DNA of 64,000 nucleotides from Fermentibacter sp964564435 (lineage in GTDB: Bacteria; Fermentibacterota; Fermentibacteria; Fermentibacterales; Fermentibacteraceae), in contig CAZMAT010000005.1 of assembly GCA_964564435.1 (NCBI GenBank), forward strand, positions 1 to 64,000. The letters are read 5' to 3'. The notes under the pieces are model-generated. The model was not told where the DNA came from, did no database searches, and was given only the letters and a program-made list of their open reading frames with translations. The first letter of the stretch is position 1, and the number at the start of each line of letters is the position of its first letter. Below are positions 36,666 through 43,685 of this stretch, one piece after another. The position numbers and the translations under genes are program-made.

Positions 36666-37763
36666 CACCTGCCCCCCGTCCGCAGATACTCCTCTATGAA
36701 GGCCTGGATGTCGCCGGCCAGGAACCCGTCCACGTCCGATGTCTCCATGCCCGTCCTGTGGTCCTTCACCATCTGGTACGGCTGAAGGACGTACGATCTG
36801 ATCTGGTTGCCCCACGAGACGTCCTTCTTCGTGCTCTCGAGCTCGTCCTTCTCCGCCCTGCGCTTCTCCTCCTCGAGCTCGTACAGCCTCGACCGCAGGA
36901 TCCTCATGGCGACCTCGCGGTTCCGGTGCTGCGACCTCTCGTCCTGGCACGTCACGACTATCCCGCTCGGTATGTGGGTTATCCTGATCGCGGAGGAGGT
37001 CTTGTTGACGTGCTGCCCTCCGGCCCCGCTGGAACGGTAGGTGTCCACGCGCAGGTCCTCGTCCCTGATCTCGATGTCGATGCTCTCGTCGACCTCGGGC
37101 AGGGCGAACACGGATGCGAAACTGGTGTGGCGCCTGTGGTTCTGGTCGAAGGGCGATCGCCTCACCAGCCGGTGGATCCCGCTCTCGGCCAGGAGGTAGC
37201 CGTAGGCGAAGGGTCCCTTCACGGAGATGACCGCCTCGCGGATCCCGGCCTCCTCGCCGGGCTGGAGGTTGAGCATCTCGGTCTCGAAGCCCATCTTCTC
37301 GGCCCAGCGGACGTACATGCCCATGAGCATCTCCGCCCAGTCCTGGCTGTCTATCCCTCCGGCCCCGGGCCGCACCGTGAGGATCGCATCCTTGCGGTCA
37401 TCCTTGCCCGAGAGCATGCTGCGGAAGACCAGCACTCCGCATTCGGACTCGAGGGCCTCGAGCCGGCGGACCGTATCCTGCGCGAGTTCCTCGTCGGGCT
37501 CCTGCTCGAGCAGCTCCAGCGCCACCCCGACGTCCTCGAGCTGCCTCCGCAGGGCTCTCACCGGCGCCGTCCAGGCCTGTATCTCCTTGAGTTCGGATAT
37601 GAGGGCCAGCGCCTTCTTCCTGTCGTCCCAGAACCCCTGGTCCGCCATGGCGCGGCCTATCTCCTCCTCGCGGACGCTCATCGCATCGAGGTCAAAGGCC
37701 CTCCCTGAGCTTGTCGAGCTGCCCTGTCAGCGCCGTGATCCTGTCCTGGGTTTCCGATGCCAT
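36665..37763 (-). CDS. prfB: Peptide chain release factor 2 (programmed +1 frameshift)
   Basis: RF2 terminates translation at UGA and UAA. The coding sequence is split. Frame zero starts at ATG 37763 and gives 23 residues ending LDKLREGL before an in-frame TGA (37694-37692). A +1 shift skipping T37694 continues with DLDAMSVREEE to the end, giving 365 residues, the length of E. coli RF2. The stop-codon-recognition tripeptide is present as RRSPFDQNHRRHTSF, and the peptidyl hydrolysis motif as SSGAGGQHVNKT. A simple open-frame call would begin wrongly at 37681. The stop overlaps lysS (TGATG). Confidence 0.96.
37691..37706 (-). promoter_or_regulatory. RF2 autoregulatory +1 frameshift site
   Basis: Minus strand AGGGAGGGC-CTT-TGA-C: an internal Shine-Dalgarno-like purine run directly before the slippery CTT and the TGA stop, with C after it. 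This is the canonical RF2 site, at which low RF2 allows slippage and so restores RF2 production. Confidence 0.93.
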
Positions 37764-37797
37764 CCCGTCACAATCCCTTCAGGCGTAAATCGCTTCG

Positions 37798-37826
37798 TTT
37801 ATCGCAAAAGCAGGGCGCAGGGACAA
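37798..37826 (-). promoter_or_regulatory. Candidate promoter of the prfB-lysS-lol series
   Basis: Minus strand TTGTCC (37826-37821), 17-base spacer, GATAAA (37803-37798), about 35 bases before the prfB ATG. Each box matches consensus at four of six positions. Confidence 0.45.
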
Positions 37827-37892
37827 GGGCCGCAGGTGCGGGACCGGATATGCCGCTGGGCCGCATCGTGTTGCGCGGTGGCGGGCTCCCCG

Positions 37893-37921
37893 GTGCCCCG
37901 GCTGCACGGATCGAGTATTAT
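37893..37921 (+). promoter_or_regulatory. Weak candidate promoter for the SHMT-family gene
   Basis: TATTAT (37916-37921; five of six to TATAAT) lies 17 bases after GTGCCC, a poor -35. It would give a leader of about 55 bases. The -10 box is the only convincing element. Confidence 0.3.
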
Positions 37922-37983
37922 CGAGGATTCGATCTGTCGGTTTCATGGCCGCGCTGGCCGCGGCGCCGAGGAAGGATGGACTG

Positions 37984-39417
37984 ATGTCAGGTTTCGAGGA
38001 CAGGATCGACGGTCTCTTCGACCGCATCGAGAGGAACAACGACTGGCGGCAGAGGCGCTGCCTGAACCTCATCCCGTCGGAGAACACGCCCAGCCCCATA
38101 GTGAAGATCTGCGAGATGTGCGATCCCGCCGGGCGATATGCCGAGCACAGGTCGATGAAGAGCCGCGAGGTGTACTTCTACCAGGGCACCGATTTCATCA
38201 GGGATGTCGAGATAGAGGCCCAGGAGGCACTCTGCGAGTACTTCGGCGCCACCGAGGCGGAACTCAGGCCCATCAGCGGCCAGATGGCCAACGAGATAGT
38301 GTTCAAGGCGGTGACGAGATTCGTCAACAGGGACTCCGCCCCCGGAGTGTTCAGGAAACTGCGCGCAGTGATGAACAACGACCTCGGCAAGGGCGGGCAC
38401 CTCTCCAGCCAGCCCATGGGCGCGCTCTACAACTTCGTCGACATAGATCCCGCCACGGGCGAGGAGAGCTGCGTCAACTTCCCCGTCCGCTCCGACAACA
38501 TGTACAGGATCGACACCGACAGGCTCGCCGGCCTGATAGGCGACAGGAAGCCCGAACTGATCGTGTTCGGCAAGAGCATGTTCCTGTACCCGGAACCGGT
38601 CAGCCTCGTCGCGGAGATCATCAGGGACATGCAGCCCCGGCCCGTGATCATGTACGACATGGCCCACGTGCTCGGCCTCTACGGCGCATTCCAGGCCCCC
38701 CTCGCCGAAGGCGCCGACCTGGTGACGGGTTCGACCCACAAGACATTCTTCGGCCCCCAGCGTGGCGTCATCGCCAGCCGCATGGACAAGTCGAGCCCCC
38801 TGCGCAAGCTCTGGCTAGACATCCGCAGCAGGGCGTTCCCCGGCAGCACCAGCAACCACCACCTCGCCACGCTTGTCGGCCTGCTCGTCGCCACGCACGA
38901 GATGAACGAGTTCAAGGAGGAATACCAGACCCAGGTGCTCAGGAACGCCAGGGCGTTCGCCAGGCACCTGGCCGACAACGGCATGAAGGTCGAGGGCGAT
39001 CCCTCCGACGGCTACACCATGACCCACCAGGTCGTACTGCGCGTGAGCGAGTTCGGAGACGGGGCCGACATCGCCAGGAGGCTCGAGGAGAACGGCATCA
39101 TCGTGAACTACCAGGCCCTCCCGGACGACGAGACGTTCCTGGTGTCGAGCGGCCTCCGCACCGGCGTCTCCGAGATGACACGCTTCGGCATGGACGAGGA
39201 CGACTTCGGCCCGGTCGCGGCGATGATGGCTCGCTGCATAAGGGACAAGGCCGACGTGTCGAAGGAGGTCGAGGCCTACAGGAGCCGCTTCACCACCATG
39301 AGGTACACGCTGCCCCTGCAGAAGTCCCTCGCGCTGGCCGCGCGCGCCCTGCGCTCGTCCTTCCCCACCGACGACTACTCCCGCATGCTGTCCGACAACC
39401 TGGCCTCGCTGCTCTAG
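37984..39417 (+). CDS. Divergent serine hydroxymethyltransferase-family PLP enzyme
   Basis: This 477-residue fold-type I PLP enzyme is related to GlyA, which interconverts serine and glycine with tetrahydrofolate. Family landmarks are present: LNLIPSENTPSP (GlyA LELIASENxxSP), KGGHLSSQP, YDMAHVLGLYG, the PLP-lysine segment TGSTHKTFFGPQRG and SGLRTGVSEMTR with the carboxylate-binding arginine. However, the KYAEGYPGxRYYGG region, which supplies active-site contacts in GlyA, is replaced by RYAEHRSMKSREVYFYQG, and the lysine motif is altered. The protein is also about 60 residues longer than E. coli GlyA. It may be this organism's SHMT or a related aldolase or hydroxymethyltransferase. ATG at 37984 follows GAAGGATGG. 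Confidence 0.83.
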   Translation: MSGFEDRIDGLFDRIERNNDWRQRRCLNLIPSENTPSPIVKICEMCDPAGRYAEHRSMKSREVYFYQGTDFIRDVEIEAQEALCEYFGATEAELRPISGQMANEIVFKAVTRFVNRDSAPGVFRKLRAVMNNDLGKGGHLSSQPMGALYNFVDIDPATGEESCVNFPVRSDNMYRIDTDRLAGLIGDRKPELIVFGKSMFLYPEPVSLVAEIIRDMQPRPVIMYDMAHVLGLYGAFQAPLAEGADLVTGSTHKTFFGPQRGVIASRMDKSSPLRKLWLDIRSRAFPGSTSNHHLATLVGLLVATHEMNEFKEEYQTQVLRNARAFARHLADNGMKVEGDPSDGYTMTHQVVLRVSEFGDGADIARRLEENGIIVNYQALPDDETFLVSSGLRTGVSEMTRFGMDEDDFGPVAAMMARCIRDKADVSKEVEAYRSRFTTMRYTLPLQKSLALAARALRSSFPTDDYSRMLSDNLASLL

Positions 39418-39435
39418 CGCAGCCCCCCTCACGAA

Positions 39436-39468
39436 GGGCCCCCGGCACCGGCCGGGGGCCCTCTTCTC
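39436..39468 (+). terminator. Intrinsic terminator of the SHMT-family gene
   Basis: Perfect 11-base stem GGGCCCCCGGC/GCCGGGGGCCC with loop ACCG (39436-39461), followed by a pyrimidine-rich TCTTCTC, 18 bases after the stop codon. Confidence 0.85.
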
Positions 39469-39485
39469 ATCTCCGTCACCCGCCA

Positions 39486-39514
39486 TTGACACACCCGACT
39501 CACCTGACGATCCT
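39486..39514 (+). promoter_or_regulatory. Candidate promoter of the T9SS-tailed Asp-box gene
   Basis: A perfect TTGACA (39486-39491) is followed after 17 bases by GATCCT, a poor -10. The -35 match and its position 30 bases before the repeat-bearing leader support a promoter, but the -10 is doubtful. Confidence 0.35.
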
Positions 39515-39534
39515 ATGCAGGGTACTATGCAGGG
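39513..39534 (+). repeat. Direct repeat CTATGCAGGG x2 in a leader region
   Basis: Two identical 10-base copies (39513-39522 and 39525-39534) separated by TA, a 12-base period, lie immediately before the ATG at 39544. The second copy merges into the GGGGGG ribosome binding site, so a bound protein or RNA could affect translation. No known operator matches. Confidence 0.55.
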
Positions 39535-39543
39535 GGGTGCATC

Positions 39544-41724
39544 ATGAAGGCGCTCACCACCTTTTCTCCCGCGATCATATTCCTCGTCTCGACGGCTCAG
39601 GCGGTTCCCGAAGGCATGTGGACGGTGCTGGAACACAGGAGCATCACACCCGTGTCCGACCTCATGCTCGATGGCTGCGTTCTTGCGGATGGGATGAACG
39701 GGATGATCGGCGGGGGCGACATCGTCCTGTTCACCTGGGACGGCGGCCTTCACTGGTACAACTCGATCGTTCCCGAAACTCCCGCCGAGCGAGACATCCT
39801 CGGCATCCACGCCACATCTGCGGATTCCCTGTGGGCGGCCTGCGACGACGGATACGTCTTCCGCACCTGCGACGGCGGCACTACCTGGCAGATTCAGCGT
39901 CCGACCAGCACGAACATGTTCGAGGTGTTCTTCCTCGATCACCTCCGGGGATGGGCCGGAGGATCCACTTACAACGGCAGCAACCATCTCATCCGGACCA
40001 CCGACGGTGGGGAAACCTGGCATGACGCAAGCTTCGGCAGCAACTCGACCGTGATCGTGGCCATCTTCTTCCTCGATGAGGACACGGGCTGGGTCGGAGG
40101 CAAGGATGGATCGAACCATCCGTGTCTCTACAGGACCGATGACGGAGGGCTCTCATGGTCCAGGCAGGACCTGCCCCTGCTTCCCTACAACAGCGCGGTC
40201 GAGTCGGTGGAGTTCTTCGATTGCGACAACGGCTGGGTGGCGACCAACAACTCCCAGTCCCCGGGCTACATCCTGAGCACGACCGACGGAGGGGCCAACT
40301 GGAGCATCAACACCGAACTGCCCCTGCAGTACACCAGATTCGATCCTCTGGATGAAACGGACTTCGCCGCCGTCTCGTACGGCTGGTCCGGCGAGGGATG
40401 GCTCAGCACGAGCAAGGATGGAGGCCTCGACTGGGAGACCCTGCCGATGCCGCTCTACGGGTTCATACCGGCAATCGCCCACTTCGAGCGGTCGGTCGTC
40501 GTCGCGGGGACCTCCTCCAGCCTGAGCATCACGATGAATTCGGGCGAAGAGTGGGAGAGCGTAGGAAGCAGCGAGACGGTCTTCGAGTCGATGGCCTGGG
40601 CCGGCTGCTCCAGGGCCTTCGCAGCCGGGGACGGAGGTTCCTTCTCCTCCCCGGACGGCGACATCTGGTCGGGTTTGGCGGGCCTGCCGGGAGGCAGTGC
40701 GGTTTTCTCGTGCGATGAGTCCCGCATATGGATAGTCGACCGAGACCCGTCGGGAGATGAGGTGTGGAGGACCGACGACGGCGGGACATCCTGGGCATGC
40801 ACCCCGACCGGCTCTATCAACTCGCTCTCCGGCCTCTTCTTCGCAGACTTCGACTCGGGATGGGTTTTCGGTCAGGACGGCCTGCTGCTCGCCACTTCGG
40901 ACGGCGGAGCCTCCTGGTCGGTGCAATTCCCCGGAACGGACATGGATGTCAACGACGCGTTCTTCACCGGACCCGGCTGCGGCTGGGCGGCAGGAGGCAA
41001 GGGTTCCTCCGCCTTCATCTCCCACACATCGGACGGCCTGACATGGGAGCTCCAGCAGCTCCCTTCCTCCCCCCCGACAGCACCCGTCGAAGCCGTCTTC
41101 TTCCTGGATGCATCGAGAGGATGGGCGATCTCGGAGAACGGCTGCATCTACGGAACCGATGACGGTGGCTGGACATGGATGGCCCTCTCCCAGCTTCCCT
41201 GCCTTAACGGGAGGGATGTGCTGATGTCGGACGCCCTCTCGGGCTGGGCACTCTCGCATGACGGTTCGCAGATCTTCTTCACCGTGGACGGCGGGCTCAC
41301 CTGGACGAGCGACTGGAATCTGGCATACGGCGAATCGGGACCGCTCCGTGGCCTCGCGGCACGACCGGACGGCACATACTGGGCCTATGGCGACGAAGCG
41401 ACTGTCCTGCGCTTCGACCCGGACCCCACGTCCATCTCCGAGACCATGGCCCCGGTCGGAGGATCATCCTCGTTCTCGATCCCGGAGAACCCGGTCTCGG
41501 GTCCCACGGTCCTCGTCTCCCTCTGCTGCCCTGACGGAGGCGAGGCCAGGGTGGATCTCTACGACATGGCCGGAAGGCTGGTGGCTTCCTCCGGACCGGT
41601 GAGGGTGAGTGCGGGCGCGAACTGCATCCGGCTCGACGTATCGGACCTGTGCAACGGCATGTATCTGGTCCGGTACGGATCGGGTGCCTCGGACGGTACA
41701 GGGAAGCTCCTGATAGTCAGATAG
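39544..41724 (+). CDS. Secreted Asp-box (YCF48-like) beta-propeller protein with T9SS sorting domain
   Basis: This 726-residue secreted protein has a signal peptide (AIIFLVSTAQA), then many repeats of about 45-50 residues of the form (T/S)xDGGxxW, the Asp-box of sialidase/YCF48-type propellers (for example FRTCDGGTTW, IRTTDGGETW, YRTDDGGLSW, LSTTDGGANW). The final 80 residues (NPVSGPTVLVSL...RVDLYDMAGRLVA...NGMYLVRYGS...KLLIVR) form a type A T9SS C-terminal sorting domain, which in Bacteroidota is cleaved as the cargo is attached to the cell surface. There are no sialidase catalytic residues, so a surface-binding or adhesion role is likelier than hydrolysis. The ATG follows AGGGGGG. Confidence 0.86.
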   Translation: MKALTTFSPAIIFLVSTAQAVPEGMWTVLEHRSITPVSDLMLDGCVLADGMNGMIGGGDIVLFTWDGGLHWYNSIVPETPAERDILGIHATSADSLWAACDDGYVFRTCDGGTTWQIQRPTSTNMFEVFFLDHLRGWAGGSTYNGSNHLIRTTDGGETWHDASFGSNSTVIVAIFFLDEDTGWVGGKDGSNHPCLYRTDDGGLSWSRQDLPLLPYNSAVESVEFFDCDNGWVATNNSQSPGYILSTTDGGANWSINTELPLQYTRFDPLDETDFAAVSYGWSGEGWLSTSKDGGLDWETLPMPLYGFIPAIAHFERSVVVAGTSSSLSITMNSGEEWESVGSSETVFESMAWAGCSRAFAAGDGGSFSSPDGDIWSGLAGLPGGSAVFSCDESRIWIVDRDPSGDEVWRTDDGGTSWACTPTGSINSLSGLFFADFDSGWVFGQDGLLLATSDGGASWSVQFPGTDMDVNDAFFTGPGCGWAAGGKGSSAFISHTSDGLTWELQQLPSSPPTAPVEAVFFLDASRGWAISENGCIYGTDDGGWTWMALSQLPCLNGRDVLMSDALSGWALSHDGSQIFFTVDGGLTWTSDWNLAYGESGPLRGLAARPDGTYWAYGDEATVLRFDPDPTSISETMAPVGGSSSFSIPENPVSGPTVLVSLCCPDGGEARVDLYDMAGRLVASSGPVRVSAGANCIRLDVSDLCNGMYLVRYGSGASDGTGKLLIVR

Positions 41725-41771
41725 GATCAGACGGCACCGGCACGATCCGCCACCGGCTGCCGGGTCGAGGT

Positions 41772-42575
41772 TCAGCCTCTCGTCCTGTGCGCCACCACGG
41801 TGAAGAGGCGGAGCCTGCGGCCCCTGTAGGTCTGCCTGTGGTACGTCACGACCGCGTTGCCGAATCCCAGCACGCCGAGCATCCTGACGACTACCTCGGG
41901 ATGGAGCTTCCACCATGTGTCGGTCGGGCGCAGAGTCGCCCCGTCCGGGGCGAATCCCATCGAAGGCTGCCTGAGCATTCCCGGGACGAACCTCCGCAGG
42001 CCGCTCTTGGGGAGGAGATCGGACCTGGGGAGCAGGTCGGTCACGATGGCGGTCCCTGTCGTGTGAGAGAGGCACTTCTGCATCGCGAGGAACGGATCCC
42101 TGAGATGGAGCAGGATGCTGCCCAGCAGGCAGGTGTCGAAGGTGCCGATATCGTCCGGCACTTCGTAGACATGGCCGTGGGCCAGGCGGGCGTGCGAGCC
42201 GAAGAGCCGGTGACCGAGCCAGAACGAGTTGTTGATGCGCCTCATCTGCGCGCGCATCTCGGCCTTCTCGATGGAGGCGTCGCGACCGGCGTAGGGGATG
42301 ACGTCCCACTCCTGCTCCTCCGACAGGTCGTAGGCCGTCACCAGAGCGCCGCGCTTCTCCATCTCGAACGTGAGGAAGCCACTGGCCGGGCCCGGTTCGA
42401 ACACCGACCCGCCCCGGAGGTCGACATGCCCGAGATAGTCGTCGACGCCACCGCGCAGGTCCCACGGGCCCTCCACCGTGCCCAGGCCCGGGAGGTCCAC
42501 TGTGTGATAGAAGCAGCAGTCATCGAGGCTCTCGACATGTCTCGGAGCCGCGAATCCCCCGGATCGACCGGACAT
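41772..42575 (-). CDS. Class I SAM-dependent methyltransferase
   Basis: This 267-residue Rossmann-type methyltransferase has motif I in VFEPGPASGFLTFEME (normally E/DxGxGxG; here Pro replaces the middle Gly), an acidic ribose-binding residue in VTAYDLSEEQ, and a motif IV-like segment FDTCLLGSILLHLRDP. A C-terminal stretch ends LRLFTVVAHRTRG. The substrate is not identifiable. The ATG at 42575 is chosen because GGGAGG lies six bases upstream; longer in-frame starts reach into the rpsD downstream region. It is a stand-alone minus-strand gene, convergent with the Asp-box gene. Confidence 0.76.
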   Translation of the reverse strand: MSGRSGGFAAPRHVESLDDCCFYHTVDLPGLGTVEGPWDLRGGVDDYLGHVDLRGGSVFEPGPASGFLTFEMEKRGALVTAYDLSEEQEWDVIPYAGRDASIEKAEMRAQMRRINNSFWLGHRLFGSHARLAHGHVYEVPDDIGTFDTCLLGSILLHLRDPFLAMQKCLSHTTGTAIVTDLLPRSDLLPKSGLRRFVPGMLRQPSMGFAPDGATLRPTDTWWKLHPEVVVRMLGVLGFGNAVVTYHRQTYRGRRLRLFTVVAHRTRG

Positions 42576-42872
42576 CTCGTCCCTCCCGTCGCTGAGTGGT
42601 GTTTTATAGGCCCCCCATCCCCTCCCCGCAACACCCTTGTTCCGGGCAGCCTCTGCATCCCGGTCGCGATTCATGCGCTCTGCCGGATGTTCCATGATTC
42701 CGCCGCCTTTTTCCCCTCGGGACCGGGCTCGTGCCGGAGCGGTCCTGCGGCCATGACAGCTTTCTGAAAGGACGGGCGGGCTTCGACTGATCTCGACACC
42801 AGCCGCCGTTGCGCAGACAGGTCGTGATGAGCGCATCGGGGGCCGTGAGGGGCAGGCGGCCTGGAAGGGAAA
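42576..42872. other. Gene-free stretch between rpsD terminator and methyltransferase
   Basis: Roughly 300 bases with no convincing gene. A weak open frame extends from the methyltransferase but lacks a better ribosome binding site. I see no strong promoter or further palindrome here. Confidence 0.4.
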
Positions 42873-42894
42873 GGGCGCCGCGCGAACGGCGCCC
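42873..42894 (-). terminator. rpsD terminator
   Basis: Perfect 8-base stem GGGCGCCG/CGGCGCCC with a six-base loop, 30 bases beyond the rpsD stop. On the minus strand it is followed by TTCCCTTCC. Confidence 0.75.
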
Positions 42895-42924
42895 GTCTGA
42901 TCAGCATCCAGGGGAACGGCCGGG

Positions 42925-43539
42925 TTACTTCGAGTAGAACTCCACCACCATGCGTTCCTGGACCTCGAGCGTGATGTCCTCGCGCGCCGGCAGGCTCTTC
43001 ATCGAAGCCTTGCGAGCCTTCGGGTCTACCTCGAGGTAGGCCGGCACGCCGATGCCGCGGCCCTGCGTGATGTTGTCGACGATCACCTTGAGGTCCCTGC
43101 TCGACTCCTTCAGGGAGATGATGTCGCCCACGCCGACCTGGTAAGAGGCGATGTCCACCTTGTGGCCGTTGACGGTGATGTGCCCGTGGGACACGAGCTG
43201 GCGCGCGGCCGGGATGGTGCTGGCGAAGCCCGACCTCGCAACCACGTTGTCGAGCCTGCGCTCGACGAGCTGCAGGAGGTTCACGCCGGTTTCGCCCGGG
43301 AGGCTCGCGGCCTTCTGGAAATACGCCTCGAGCTGCTTCTCGGAGAGGCCGTAGTTGTAGCGGATCTTCTGCTTCTCGGAGAGCTGCATCCTGTAGACCG
43401 ACACCCTGCGGCGGCGGTGCTGCCCGCCGGCTTCTCCCGGAGGGGAGGTGCGCTTCCTGGCGGCCTTGTGGGTGAGCCCCGGCAGCATCACGCCGAGAGA
43501 TCTCACCTTCCTGAGCCTGGGACCTCTGTAAGTCGACAC
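42925..43539 (-). CDS. rpsD: 30S ribosomal protein S4
   Basis: S4 nucleates assembly of the 16S rRNA 5' domain. The 204 residues include the N-terminal STYRGPRLRKVRSLG, the EKQKIRYNYGLSEKQLEAYF region, and the S4 RNA-binding domain (ERRLDNVVARSGFASTIPAARQLVSHGHITVNG), with the usual basic C-terminal extension. It lacks the four-cysteine zinc motif some S4 proteins carry. GTG at 43539 follows GGAGG with eight bases between. rpsD stands alone with its own promoter and terminator, rather than in the usual rpsM-rpsK-rpsD-rpoA-rplQ cluster. Confidence 0.97.
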   Translation of the reverse strand: MSTYRGPRLRKVRSLGVMLPGLTHKAARKRTSPPGEAGGQHRRRRVSVYRMQLSEKQKIRYNYGLSEKQLEAYFQKAASLPGETGVNLLQLVERRLDNVVARSGFASTIPAARQLVSHGHITVNGHKVDIASYQVGVGDIISLKESSRDLKVIVDNITQGRGIGVPAYLEVDPKARKASMKSLPAREDITLEVQERMVVEFYSK

Positions 43540-43613
43540 TAATCTGACCTCCGGGCCGCCCGTGGCGGCCTTGCTGCTGGATATCAAACCGAACTGCCGC
43601 AAAAAGCTCGGAA

Positions 43614-43642
43614 AATCTAGCCCTGCGGTGGGGCTCCGTCAA
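43614..43642 (-). promoter_or_regulatory. Candidate rpsD promoter
   Basis: Minus strand TTGACG (43642-43637; five of six), 17-base spacer, TAGATT (43619-43614). It starts immediately after the terminator of the upstream C25 protease gene, which supports independent expression of rpsD. The predicted leader is about 70 bases. Confidence 0.6.
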
Positions 43643-43673
43643 GAAGAGGGCCGGCCCGGGGCCGGCCCTCTTC
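43643..43673 (-). terminator. Terminator of the C25 protease gene
   Basis: Perfect 14-base stem GAAGAGGGCCGGCC/GGCCGGCCCTCTTC with a three-base loop, 13 bases after the stop codon. The minus-strand stem ends in CTTCTT. Confidence 0.82.
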
Positions 43674-43685
43674 AGTCGAGTTCGT

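Noticed and set aside
36665..37681. prfB starting at the internal ATG 37681
   Set aside because: This would omit the first 27 residues. The upstream 23 codons, SD-like run and CTT-TGA-C site show the true start at 37763 with a frameshift.
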